This document shows, one piece after another, positions 23,701 to 30,423 of a stretch of DNA of 30,423 nt. The stretch lies in the NCBI GenBank assembly GCA_038150305.1, contig JAYOTG010000024.1:1-30423 (forward strand), written 5' to 3'. Position numbers and translations under genes: made by a program. The notes below the pieces were generated by a model. The model had not been told where the DNA came from and made no database searches. It saw only the letters and a program-made list of their open reading frames with translations. This DNA comes from MGIIa-L3 sp038150305. Lineage in GTDB: Archaea > Thermoplasmatota > Poseidoniia > Poseidoniales > Poseidoniaceae. Numbering within the stretch: the first letter of the stretch is position 1; each line of letters starts with the position of its first letter.

Positions 23701-26700
23701 GGGACGTTGGTGCGGTTCGAGACCGCACCCGTCACCACGAGGCTGTCGCCGGTGTCCATCTCCGGCACAATTTCGCAGCGCACCGGGCTCTGTGGGTCGT
23801 TGATGTTCACCGCACCACAAGGCGGCACGTTGCTGTCCGCACCGTTCGTCAAGCGGATGAACCAGTGCGAGGCGTTGGCGCTGATGAAGTCCCGCAGGAG
23901 GGTGGCTTGTCCGGTCAGGGTCGCCAGGTCGCCGTCCCAGCTCGTCGGGTAGGGCTTGAGGGCTGAGACGCTGTTGAAGTCCAACCCTGCGGCATCGAGG
24001 GCCGGCTGGTGCCACAAGGTGGCCCAGTTGCCGAAGGTGCCGTCGCCGTTGTTGATGGTGGAATCGAAGTAGTACACCGGACTGGTGCCCTTGACGATGA
24101 GCGTTCCGTCAATGTTCATCCGGTGCATGACGCGGATGGCAAAGGGTTCGGATTCATCGCCGTGCATGTACGCATACGGCCATTCTGGGTCGCCCAACCC
24201 GTCCATGGCCAACTCTGGGTTGACCTTGGCCACGACCTCCAGATCGCCCGGAGGCAGGCTGGTGTTGGTGTAGTCGTAGGCGCCGACCACCGTGTGGCGG
24301 CCGGTCTGAGCGTTCCACAGGATCTCCTCGTAGGCGCCTGGGATCTGGCCTGGTCCGTTGTCGAAGGTGGAGTTCCATCGAACCTGCTTCCACACGCCGT
24401 TGATGCCGAGGCTCTGAACGAACGTGAGGGATGCCCACCCGGTGGCGTCGGTGCGGTAGCCCGCGCCGTCGAGGCCGACGAAGTCGGTCGGGTGCGTGCG
24501 GTTTCCGAACAATCCGCCGAAGATGGAGAAGCTCACCGGCACCTGGCGGATGCGGTTGTCGTAAAGGCCACGCTGCCAATCGGCGGTGTAGTGGGCCTTG
24601 AAGTCCAGCCAGAAGGGTTGCTCGTCGGAGCGGAAATAGGTCCACGCAGAGTAATCCACGGTCAGGTTGGCTTCAACGCCAACCGTGTATTCCTGTGACG
24701 TGTTGCCGTTGAAGACGAACATCTCGGTGACTTCAGCGTAGACGCGGTAGGTGGTGTTGTCACCGACCGTCAGGTCCTCTGGGTAGAGGAATTGGCCCAC
24801 GGAGAAGTTGCCCTGTTGGTTCGTCAGGACGTCAATGGTCTCGAGGGCGGTCGTGTCGTTGGAAGTCCACTCGATGTGCACCTGAACCGGCAGGTTCGGC
24901 GCGGCTTCGAACATCTGGGTGACGGGGTTGATCCAGTCCACATGGCCAGAGAAGATGGCGGGCGTTTGAGCGTCCAGCCAGAGCGTGTCGGGCATGTTGA
25001 GGGTGATGTAGGTCGGCATTTTGTCGTCTTCATCCGGGATACAATCGTTGTCGCTGTCCCAGTCCGAACTCTCGGCGCCATTGGCGCAGGCATCGGACGT
25101 GTAGCCCTCCTCGAGGACGTCGAAGTTGGTGTCCTCACGGGTGTCGTTGTCGTCGTCGGTGTCGACGGAGTCGGGGCCGGTGAAGGGGTCGTTGGGGTTG
25201 GCCATCGCCTCGCCGTCACCAAAGTCATCGTGATCCCACGGATTGGTGGAGTTGCGGCCGAAGCGGGTGGGCCACAGCAGGACCTCGTCCTCGTCCTTCA
25301 TGCCGTCCTGATCGTCGTCATCGTCCAGGTCATCGCGGATGCCGTCGTTGTCGTGGTCAAAGGCGTAGACCATCGGGTCAGGCTGTCCACTGCTGGCGGT
25401 GATCTCCACTGAATTTTCGATGCCGTCGCCGTCCCAGTCGTCGTCCGCCCAGTCGGCGATGCCGTCGTTATCGTGGTCGAAGGTGGACTGCTCTTCACCC
25501 CAGAAGCAACCCGCGATGGCTTCCTGAACCTCGTCAGGAATGCCGTTGTTGTCGTCGTCAGGATCTTCGCCGTCGGGCACGCCGTCGTTGTCGTTGTCCA
25601 CGTCGTAGTACGCCGGTTGGCGCAGGCCTTGGCTCAGAACACCCAGGTCCCACACGGCTTGGAAGTACCCGTCGCCGTCAGCGTCCAAATCGTTGCCGTC
25701 ATCGTCGTTGTCCACGCAGTTCGTGCCGCTGAAGAAGTTCGAATTCAGTTGGCCGTTGTCGTCGTCGAAGTCGTCGTTGCTGTCCACTTCGAAGAAGTCC
25801 CAGATGCCGTCGTTGTCGTCGTCCACGTCAAACCAATCGTAGACCGCGTCGTAGTCGTCGTCGATGTCGATGGTGTCGTTGGTGAAATCGCCGTCGGTGT
25901 CGCCGTCTACGTCGTTGTCGTCGAAGTCGGCACCCAGCTCGTCGGGGAAGTCCGCTTCGGGACCGTTGTCGGACTGCCACTGCCAAAGGCCGATGAGCAA
26001 TCCAAGCCACGTGATGTAGGCGTCGCGGTTGTTGACGATGTCCGTGTACGAAATACCGGATTCCGGAGCCCCGTCGCCGCCGAAGTCGAAGAGGTAGCAA
26101 CCGCCCTGTGCACCGGGCGTGCAGCCGACTTCCGTGTTGGTCGGCGGCACGACCGCGCCCTGATCGACGTTGGCGTCGGGGCGCGTGGAGTATGGCGCAC
26201 CAAACTGCGCGTTGACGCCGTTGAGCGGCATGTGCCAAGCAAGGGCGTAAGCGTAGCCGCACACGAATCCGTTTCCAAACTGGCCCACGGTGTACCCGCA
26301 AGTTGTCATGTCGATGGAACCGCCCATCTTGATGTCGTTCACGTCGAGGACGCCGTCGTTGCCTTCGTCCTGGTCCCACCAGTCGGGCATGCCGTCACCG
26401 TCCTGGTCGGTGTCGAGGCCGTTGACCAAGGAGTCGCCGTCGCTGTCGATGTCCCACTCGTTGCCGCCGTTGTAGTTGTTCCAGCGGGCGTAGTAGTACC
26501 AGTAGAACTCGGGAATGGTGCCCGCCGTGGGCGGGTTGGTGGTGCCGTCGTAGCCGTTGTAGTTGATCACCATCTCAGCGAAGGGGTTGTGCTGGTACAC
26601 CATGGCCCAGTAATCCGAGGTGTTGTCGCTGTAGCCTTGGCTGTCCAGGCTCCCGTCGAGGAAGCCGCCGTCGTTGACGGGGTAGAAGGGCGTCTGGAAG

Positions 26701-28928
26701 TTGTCGTTCAGGTCCGAGTCGAGCACACCGCAGTTGCCGTCGTCAGGGTCGAAGATGTCGGCGATGCCGTCGTTGTCGTCGTCCCAGTCCACGTCGTTCT
26801 CAAGGCCGTCACCGTCGATGTCCGAGTCCACGGCGTTGATGCCGTCGTCGCGGTACAGCGCACCGTTGATGGCGTGAAGATCGGCGTCGTTGTCGAGGTC
26901 GCAGTCGTCGTCAATGTCGAGCGGGTCGATGATGCCGTCGTTGTCGTCGTCCACGTCGTCCCAGTTGCTGATGCCGTCGCCGTCCCAGTCGTTGAACTGC
27001 GAGAAGGAAGCGCGCCAAATGGTGCACTTCGGATCGGCGTTGGCCGGGTTGGGGTTCGTCAAGGTCGGACAGTTCCAAGTGGCCACTTCCGTGGTGGTGT
27101 TGAGCGGGAAGGTGTCGTTTTCGTTGGGGATGCCGTCGTTGTCGGTGTCGTATTCGATGTCTGTCGCACTTCCGGCCACCAAGGGGTTGCCGAGGTTGTC
27201 CGGGCTCGTGGTGCCACCCATGTCGGCATCGAGCCAATCATAGACGCCGTTGTAGTTCTGGTCGAAGGCGCGGAGTCGGTCGTCGTCGAGGTCTTGGTCG
27301 TAGTCCATCTCACAATCGACGGTGCCGTCGCCGTCAGCGTCAGACCCCGGCACGTCGAAGATGAGGGCACTCACGGTGCTGACGTCCACGGAAGCGCCAA
27401 AGTTGCCGCCGTCAATGGTGACGGTGTCGCCTGCAGCGTAACCGTAACCGGGATCGGCGATGGTGACTTGCGTCACCGCGCCGCCAACGGCCACGATGTC
27501 CACGGTCAGTCCGGTACCGGTGCCACCGTTGGAGGTGGGCACACCGTTCGAGGTCTGGTAGTTCTGGCCGCCGTTGATGGTCGAACTGTCGAGCGCGGTG
27601 ACTTCGCCGTTGCGCTCACCGGTGAAGTCGCCAATTTGGTCCCCGTTGGTGTCGAGGTTGACGCACGTGTCGAGGATGCCGTCATTGTCGTCGTCGGGGT
27701 CGACCATGTCGAGAATGCCGTCGTTGTCGTCATCGGTATCGGAGCTGTCGGGCGTTCCGTCATTGTCGTTGTCTGGGTCGAGGAAGTTGGGGATGCCGTC
27801 GCTGTCGAGGTCACCGTCGACGATGTTGGTGAACGCGGGCGTACCCGAGTTCTCCCAGTCGGTGCCCGTCTGGCCGATGGCGGTGAAACCGGAGGCCGTG
27901 GCGCCGGGGCCGTTGACGCGGTTGTTTTCCCACTCGACGTAGTTCACGCCGCCGGAGTACGCGCGGTACTCGTTGAAGGCCCACGCACGAGGTGAGTCGA
28001 AGAGAGGTGCTGTGGTTGACATCTGAGTCGTGATGGTCGCGTCGTAGGGGTGCGCGTCGAGCTCGTCGAGGACACCGTCGTTGTCGTCGTCCTCGTCGAA
28101 GTAATCCTGCACGCCGTCGCCATCAAGGTCGCACGGCCACGTGAATTGGTCGATGCGCCCGTCGTTGTCGTCGTCTTCGTCGTATCGGCCGGCACCGGAA
28201 CCATCGCTGTCCTCGTCGGTCACACCGTCGTTGTCGTGGTCGAAGGGGTGCTGATCAACCAGATAGTAATCACCGACCTCGAGGCCGGTCCATGGGTGGA
28301 CGGTGTCGTCCACGACAAAGCGGTCCGTGGACACGTTTTGGGGGTCCAGGCCAAGGGCCTCGAGGGCGGCGTAATCGACCGGCCCTTCCAGAATACCGTC
28401 GTTGTCGTCGTCCCAATCGTCAGCATCGAGGAGGCCGTCGTTGTCGTGGTCGTAGGGGTCCGTGCCATAGCAGCCGTCGAAGCGCTCGAGCAGGTCGTAA
28501 ATGCCGTCGTTGTCGTCGTCAAGGTCCGCAAGATCGTTGATGCCGTCGTTGTCGTGGTCTTCCAGCCTGGACTCCTCGAGGAGGGTGGTGTAGCTTGGCA
28601 GGCCAAGCATGAGGGCGTCCATGTCGCTGATGATGCCGAACGAGACACCTGGGTCAGACCACATGATGTCGGACAACGCAGGGTGAAGATCCTGCAGCGG
28701 GAGCTGGTCAAGACCTCGGTCCCACGAGGTCTGTCCGCCTTGGTCCATGGATTGGGGTTCGACCAAGGCCACGGTTGGCGCTTGGACGATGGACGTCTCC
28801 GGCGGCGCGGGCTCCATCGACGTGAGGATCACACCCAGGCTGCTGAAGAGCATCAGCAACACAAAGCCGACCGCAGCCGTGTTCTTTTGTCGGTCCAGAA
28901 TCTTCTGTTTGAGGTCGTTGTTCAGCAT
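20784..28928 (-). CDS. Giant TSP3/Ig-like membrane protein with cytoplasmic DUF4129-like domain
   Basis: A 2714-residue protein. The N-terminus has a basic tip (KQKILDRQKN) and hydrophobic segment at about 17-37, a signal peptide or anchor. Residues about 123-1305 hold dozens of TSP3-type calcium-binding repeats alternating DHDNDGI and DDDNDGI, broken by Tyr/Asn-rich inserts and a glycine-rich insert near 440-525. Residues about 1305-2510 are beta-sandwich, Ig/big-like domains (for example VHIEWTSNDTTALETIDVLT, then AITNRLVRVNYEM). A TM segment follows at about 2528-2549 (SVVLSLSVILVALLIAGALI) with the stop-transfer run YERSRSRR. The inside part (about 2576-2661) resembles DUF4129: FEGYKSLVKHFRKYGF, VFETTREFETAV, FLTIFEEARYSDH. 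The tail ends in Gln/Asp-rich GQDDGQDDSG. ATG 28928 is chosen because GAGGGTG precedes it and a TATA-like element lies about 40 nt upstream. Confidence 0.92.
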   Translation of the reverse strand: MLNNDLKQKILDRQKNTAAVGFVLLMLFSSLGVILTSMEPAPPETSIVQAPTVALVEPQSMDQGGQTSWDRGLDQLPLQDLHPALSDIMWSDPGVSFGIISDMDALMLGLPSYTTLLEESRLEDHDNDGINDLADLDDDNDGIYDLLERFDGCYGTDPYDHDNDGLLDADDWDDDNDGILEGPVDYAALEALGLDPQNVSTDRFVVDDTVHPWTGLEVGDYYLVDQHPFDHDNDGVTDEDSDGSGAGRYDEDDDNDGRIDQFTWPCDLDGDGVQDYFDEDDDNDGVLDELDAHPYDATITTQMSTTAPLFDSPRAWAFNEYRAYSGGVNYVEWENNRVNGPGATASGFTAIGQTGTDWENSGTPAFTNIVDGDLDSDGIPNFLDPDNDNDGTPDSSDTDDDNDGILDMVDPDDDNDGILDTCVNLDTNGDQIGDFTGERNGEVTALDSSTINGGQNYQTSNGVPTSNGGTGTGLTVDIVAVGGAVTQVTIADPGYGYAAGDTVTIDGGNFGASVDVSTVSALIFDVPGSDADGDGTVDCEMDYDQDLDDDRLRAFDQNYNGVYDWLDADMGGTTSPDNLGNPLVAGSATDIEYDTDNDGIPNENDTFPLNTTTEVATWNCPTLTNPNPANADPKCTIWRASFSQFNDWDGDGISNWDDVDDDNDGIIDPLDIDDDCDLDNDADLHAINGALYRDDGINAVDSDIDGDGLENDVDWDDDNDGIADIFDPDDGNCGVLDSDLNDNFQTPFYPVNDGGFLDGSLDSQGYSDNTSDYWAMVYQHNPFAEMVINYNGYDGTTNPPTAGTIPEFYWYYYARWNNYNGGNEWDIDSDGDSLVNGLDTDQDGDGMPDWWDQDEGNDGVLDVNDIKMGGSIDMTTCGYTVGQFGNGFVCGYAYALAWHMPLNGVNAQFGAPYSTRPDANVDQGAVVPPTNTEVGCTPGAQGGCYLFDFGGDGAPESGISYTDIVNNRDAYITWLGLLIGLWQWQSDNGPEADFPDELGADFDDNDVDGDTDGDFTNDTIDIDDDYDAVYDWFDVDDDNDGIWDFFEVDSNDDFDDDNGQLNSNFFSGTNCVDNDDDGNDLDADGDGYFQAVWDLGVLSQGLRQPAYYDVDNDNDGVPDGEDPDDDNNGIPDEVQEAIAGCFWGEEQSTFDHDNDGIADWADDDWDGDGIENSVEITASSGQPDPMVYAFDHDNDGIRDDLDDDDDQDGMKDEDEVLLWPTRFGRNSTNPWDHDDFGDGEAMANPNDPFTGPDSVDTDDDNDTREDTNFDVLEEGYTSDACANGAESSDWDSDNDCIPDEDDKMPTYITLNMPDTLWLDAQTPAIFSGHVDWINPVTQMFEAAPNLPVQVHIEWTSNDTTALETIDVLTNQQGNFSVGQFLYPEDLTVGDNTTYRVYAEVTEMFVFNGNTSQEYTVGVEANLTVDYSAWTYFRSDEQPFWLDFKAHYTADWQRGLYDNRIRQVPVSFSIFGGLFGNRTHPTDFVGLDGAGYRTDATGWASLTFVQSLGINGVWKQVRWNSTFDNGPGQIPGAYEEILWNAQTGRHTVVGAYDYTNTSLPPGDLEVVAKVNPELAMDGLGDPEWPYAYMHGDESEPFAIRVMHRMNIDGTLIVKGTSPVYYFDSTINNGDGTFGNWATLWHQPALDAAGLDFNSVSALKPYPTSWDGDLATLTGQATLLRDFISANASHWFIRLTNGADSNVPPCGAVNINDPQSPVRCEIVPEMDTGDSLVVTGAVSNRTNVPWDADPVALQVDIDNNGQFLGAQETAFAGRPTISDGEARYAYNWTWFSQYSSGTYGMRVDFTNSAYYYTGNSTTLAQTGAYINVTVVGTTDFLTTSVPRLYRNSSTTIQAKLVDNALRPVPDMPVNWTWSGDGRTGVNFTDANGLFDVPFNVSANDPLGQFTLTFAFGGDPLLKGSTVIQDVWIVSRTYMAVVDSDPAYRQSGDRWDFTAQVKDDGKTRDRDAIGAALDGANPPSGGLVDVIFEGTDFEGIQHRQHIATLAPSAGLISLPEPQPDGSHLCFYDANGDGFADRDVDKDGLSREESVGCLRADITPLDPALLREDPESFLPDGFGPVDVILRFEENLPNEGCAPLDVTTLGIQGVWDTCTSVPGNDHFRVVMTHNANGFALIGRTSLEVDDQIVYTSEIDPLTGETVSKPMVVTGTLEDELGTAITNRLVRVNYEMVNGQSGPVACLNDVTNSDGKFAITCPLTGVLAGKAKVTVTYSSFDNNDAYRYENKTVQTEFAVFSNSTLAITEVGPFRSSVESYTLQNGSTYPVLYLKESFHVDARLLQANGATVGGKCLNIYLDPEENVRPISTIRTSDLDGTIEWFSGDPDQNPSLKGVETTGGKLEGFRTLRVAFEPDRNVPGGCDKDISNVLNGSSMDLTVLVRSRIDLQVLESWSKVGDNGVDEGDEVYGQVALLRDRINVAVENEEITFARQYWSTEENGWVTEGRNRSITNEQGRAEFTWAYTGKTCAGEPCDGNWRIIAYYAGSVYFAESTDNITHEVTYLEAVETAGDGFFSTSVVLSLSVILVALLIAGALIYERSRSRRQVDQLRGLISTMAWQLETSNEYIAAIFEGYKSLVKHFRKYGFMKKVFETTREFETAVRAAFSMVPSDQLDDFLTIFEEARYSDHTIDASHRDRALGTLGAIQGSLTRALGEEAVETSVRKEVVNLYDKQTKAGEFVAADGSVRQAGQDDGQDDSGFSI
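20946..21203 (-). other. DUF4129-like cytoplasmic domain of the giant protein
   Basis: This segment encodes a helical domain after the last TM span. The order of features fits DUF4129: a helix with a Tyr (IFEGYKSLVKHFRKYGF), a T-x-R-E-F motif after a short linker (ETTREFETAV), and a helix ending EEARYSDH followed by another helix (RDRALGTLGAIQGSL). DUF4129 is best known from the C-terminus of membrane transglutaminase-like proteins. Assignment is by eye. Confidence 0.6.
25020..28565 (-). repeat. TSP3-type Asp-rich repeat region within the giant gene
   Basis: The minus strand repeatedly encodes D-x-D-N-D-G-I-x-D units, and at the DNA level the plus strand shows recurrent gtcgttgtcgtcgtc and gatgccgtcgttgtc strings. 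Units are grouped in runs of two to six separated by longer inserts. In thrombospondin-type repeats each unit coordinates calcium with the Asp/Asn side chains. The near-identical DNA units are potential sites for recombination and length change. Confidence 0.85.
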
Positions 28929-28962
28929 GCGCACACCCTCGAGCGTCGCTGGACCTTGATGC

Positions 28963-28975
28963 CCTATTTCAAAAC
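28963..28975 (-). promoter_or_regulatory. TATA-like element upstream of the giant TSP3 gene
   Basis: On the minus strand ttttgaaataggg lies about 40 nt before ATG 28928. With the archaeal spacing, transcription would begin about 15 nt before the ATG, leaving a short leader containing GAGGGTG. This supports 28928 over the upstream start at 29024. Confidence 0.4.
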
Positions 28976-29039
28976 CGCGGGCGAAGTGCTGCGCGGCGGT
29001 ATCACGACGGCGGCGAGGTATCAACGCCGAGCGTGAAGC

Positions 29040-29267
29040 TCAGATCGGAGTCCGGATGCCCATGGCCCGCACGATGCACCATCCGGCGCGGGCCTCGAAG
29101 ATGGCGAAGGCCCCACCAAACAGCGATCCTGCTGCCACTGAGGAGGCGGCGAGCCCACTCACCACGTCAAGGGCAAGAAGCATCGCCACGGCAAGGCCAA
29201 ACATCACGCCTGCGATGCCACCGACCAAGCGCGCGGCTTTTCCGCGGGCATCGATGTTGCACTCCAT
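29040..29267 (-). CDS. Small DUF2892-like membrane protein
   Basis: A 75-residue protein with two hydrophobic segments at about 14-36 (VGGIAGVMFGLAVAMLLAL) and 40-58 (LAASSVAAGSLFGGAFAIF). The beginning (MECNIDARGKAARLVGGIAG) and end (ARAGWCIVRAMGIRTP) match the pattern of DUF2892/YgaP-type membrane domains, where a Cys near each end is usual (here C3 and C63). Such domains occur alone or fused to rhodanese; none is fused here. Function is unknown. It sits between two TSP3 surface-protein genes on the same strand, 111 nt upstream of the giant gene. Confidence 0.75.
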   Translation of the reverse strand: MECNIDARGKAARLVGGIAGVMFGLAVAMLLALDVVSGLAASSVAAGSLFGGAFAIFEARAGWCIVRAMGIRTPI

Positions 29268-29316
29268 GCACGGACGTCGAATGCGCCGTACTTGAAGCGT
29301 TGTTCAGAGGGTTGGG

Positions 29317-29348
29317 GGACCTCAAGGGGGCGCACCCCCCTGAGGTCC
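29317..29348. repeat. Strong GC-rich hairpin downstream of the Gly-Gln/TSP3 gene
   Basis: Inverted repeat: ggacctca and tgaggtcc (8 bp), one mismatch, then ggggg and ccccc (5 bp) around a cgca loop. It lies in the 130-bp gap after the stop of the right-edge TSP3 gene. No T-run follows on the minus strand. It may act as a terminator or a processing or stability element. Confidence 0.5.
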
Positions 29349-29353
29349 GGCCG

Positions 29354-29370
29354 CCGGCGTCACGCGCCGG
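29354..29370. repeat. Second hairpin in the same gap
   Basis: Perfect inverted repeat ccggcg/cgccgg with a five-base loop (tcacg), five bases from the larger hairpin. Together the two structures fill most of the gap between the TSP3 gene and the DUF2892-like gene. Confidence 0.45.
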
Positions 29371-29397
29371 TGATGTGCTGCAAGCGAAGCGTTGGCC

Positions 29398-30423
29398 TCA
29401 AATCTCGAGTTCGTCGAGGATGCCGTCGCCGTCGTCGTCAGCGTCGTCCATGTTGTCGGTGCCGTCGTTGTCGTGGTCGAATTGACCCGTCATCGGGTTG
29501 CCGTCGTTTTGCTCGAACCAGTCGGACAGGCCGTCGTTGTCGTCGTCCGTGTCCGTCAGGTCCCAGATGCCGTCGTTGTCGTGGTCGTAGCGGTAGTTGC
29601 CGGTCGCACCGTCGGCTTCGTCAACGTCGAGGATGTTGTCGTTGTCGTCGTCGTCGTCCACACCGTCGTTCATGCCGTCGTTGTCGTGGTCACGGGACAG
29701 GTCTTCGCCGGTCTCCGAGAGGTCGTTGCGGTTGTCGATGCCGTCGTTGTCACGGTCCAGGTCAACGGCGTCGTTGATGCCGTCGTTGTCGTGGTCGTAA
29801 ATGTCGGTGTTCGGGTCGCCGTCGTTCACTTCGGTCTCGTCGTCAATGCCGTCGCCGTCGTCGTCGTTATCCTCAGAGTCGGGGACACCGTCGTTGTCGT
29901 GGTCCATCGGGTTGTCGTCCAAGTCGTCGACGATGCCGTCGTTGTCGTCATCGTTGTCGAGGTCGTTGGGGATCCCGTCGCCGTCGTTGTCGTTGCCGCT
30001 TTGGGTGTCGAGCTGCTGGTCCTGCTGCTGGTCGGTCTGCTGACCCTGCTGGCCTTGCTGGCCGTTCTGGGTCTGGCCCTGCTGCTGCTGGTTCTGACCG
30101 TTCTGGTTGTCACCGTTCTGATCGCCCTGCTGCTGCTGGCCCTGCTGGCCGCCTTGCTGGCCGCCTTGCTGCTGCTGACCTTGTCCGTTGTCTTGCTGCT
30201 GACCCTGCTGGCCCTGACCTTGCTGGCCTTGCTGACCCTGCTGGCCTTGCTGACCTTGCTGGCCCTGCTGACCTTGCTGGCCTTGCTGACCTTGCTGGCC
30301 TTGCTGACCTTGCTGGCCCTGCTGACCCTGACCTTGACCTTGCTGTTGTCCCTGACCTTGGCCTTGACCTTGGCCTTGACCTTGGCCCTGACCTTGGCCT
30401 TGACCTTGGCCCTGACCTTGGCC
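29398..30423 (-). CDS. Secreted TSP3-repeat protein with Gly-Gln low-complexity tract (5' end outside window)
   Basis: The reverse strand is open from the right edge to the TGA at 29398, giving 341 residues. The first 141 visible codons are almost pure Gly and Gln (81 Gln, 44 Gly), first as GQ dipeptides, then GQQ tripeptides, then a mixed Gln/Asn/Asp transition. About 200 residues of TSP3-type calcium-binding repeats follow (NDNDGDGIPNDLDNDDDN, YDHDNDGINDAVDLDRDNDG), ending GDGILDELEI with no C-terminal TM segment or sorting motif. The signal peptide and start lie beyond the window. By analogy with TSP3 proteins it is probably exported and calcium-binding. The Gly-Gln tract would be a flexible, uncharged linker or self-associating segment; this is inference. 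It lies upstream of the DUF2892-like and giant TSP3 genes. Confidence 0.85.
   Translation of the reverse strand, partial: GQGQGQGQGQGQGQGQGQGQGQGQGQQQGQGQGQQGQQGQQGQQGQQGQQGQQGQQGQQGQQGQQGQQGQGQQGQQQDNGQGQQQQGGQQGGQQGQQQQGDQNGDNQNGQNQQQQGQTQNGQQGQQGQQTDQQQDQQLDTQSGNDNDGDGIPNDLDNDDDNDGIVDDLDDNPMDHDNDGVPDSEDNDDDGDGIDDETEVNDGDPNTDIYDHDNDGINDAVDLDRDNDGIDNRNDLSETGEDLSRDHDNDGMNDGVDDDDDNDNILDVDEADGATGNYRYDHDNDGIWDLTDTDDDNDGLSDWFEQNDGNPMTGQFDHDNDGTDNMDDADDDGDGILDELEI
30001..30423 (-). repeat. Nested tandem repeats encoding Gly-Gln
   Basis: From 30361 to the edge the plus strand repeats a 12-base unit (ggccttgacctt) with a c/t change in alternate units, giving a 24-base higher-order period. From about 30230 to 30330 it repeats a 9-base unit (ggccttgct/gaccttgct) with an 18-base period. 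The protein repeat is simple, but synonymous codons alternate regularly, so the array probably grew by copying blocks of two units. The array runs past the window edge. Confidence 0.9.

Noticed and set aside
20571..23966. A 1131-residue open frame on the plus strand opposite the giant surface-protein gene
   Set aside because: It is the complement of a GC-rich coding frame with few stops, has no domain signature or signal peptide, and overlaps three supported minus-strand genes.
25473..27995. An 840-residue open frame on the plus strand, rich in Val
   Set aside because: The antisense of Asp/Asn codons (gtc, gtt) reads as Val runs, so the frame is a by-product of the TSP3 repeats.
25020..30423. 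Possible CRISPR array, suggested by short repeated units
   Set aside because: The units are 9-24 bases, directly abut or vary as codons, stay in one reading frame, and have no unique spacers of constant length.

Overview
The window looks like a piece of a GC-rich archaeal chromosome, most likely a marine planktonic euryarchaeon of the Marine Group II type (Poseidoniales). The archaeal assignment is well supported. It rests on an eL18-uL13-uS9-RpoN operon, a PAC2-family protein, TATA boxes about 25-28 nt upstream of several start codons (leaderless transcripts), and archaeal-type tRNAs. The group assignment is an inference from the gene mix (giant Asp-rich surface proteins next to short unknown genes); no search was run. 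Coding density is very high. No gene-free stretch reaches 300 bases, and several convergent genes end base to base.

Layout. 1-2397 (-): 5' part of a secreted FG-GAP/VCBS and fibronectin-III surface protein that runs off the left edge. 2528-3472 (+): a winged-helix protein and a pentapeptide-repeat protein. 3473-4461 (-): a membrane protein and a hotdog thioesterase. 4549-4625 (+): tRNA-Arg(GCG) with its own TATA box. 4651-7714 (-): HAD-IB phosphatase, a small wHTH-like protein, an unknown protein, a PKD lipoprotein and an acidic protein. 7792-10639: a nuclease/housekeeping island with a DnaQ-type exonuclease carrying an ExoX-like tail (+), a RecB/Cas4-like nuclease with a probable Fe-S cluster (-), and a PAC2 protein (+).

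From 10641 to the right end everything is on the minus strand. Read in the direction of transcription (right to left) it holds: a TSP3 protein with a Gly-Gln low-complexity tract (partial), a DUF2892-like membrane protein, a 2714-residue TSP3/Ig-like receptor-like protein with a cytoplasmic DUF4129-like domain, an unknown protein, rpl18e-rpl13-rps9-rpoN, tRNA-Pro(GGG), a 1559-residue beta-helix surface protein, a small membrane protein, a PPC/DUF296 protein and an NAD-dependent DNA ligase.

Two themes stand out. The first is cell-surface architecture: five exported proteins occupy more than half the window, most with Asp-rich calcium-binding motifs, and one links an extracellular stalk to a conserved cytoplasmic domain. 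The second is DNA metabolism of mixed origin: a bacterial-type LigA, an Fe-S RecB-like nuclease and a DnaQ/ExoX exonuclease lie within about 5 kb. The protein with the least familiar build is the giant TSP3 protein at 20784-28928, followed by the Gly-Gln/TSP3 protein at the right edge.
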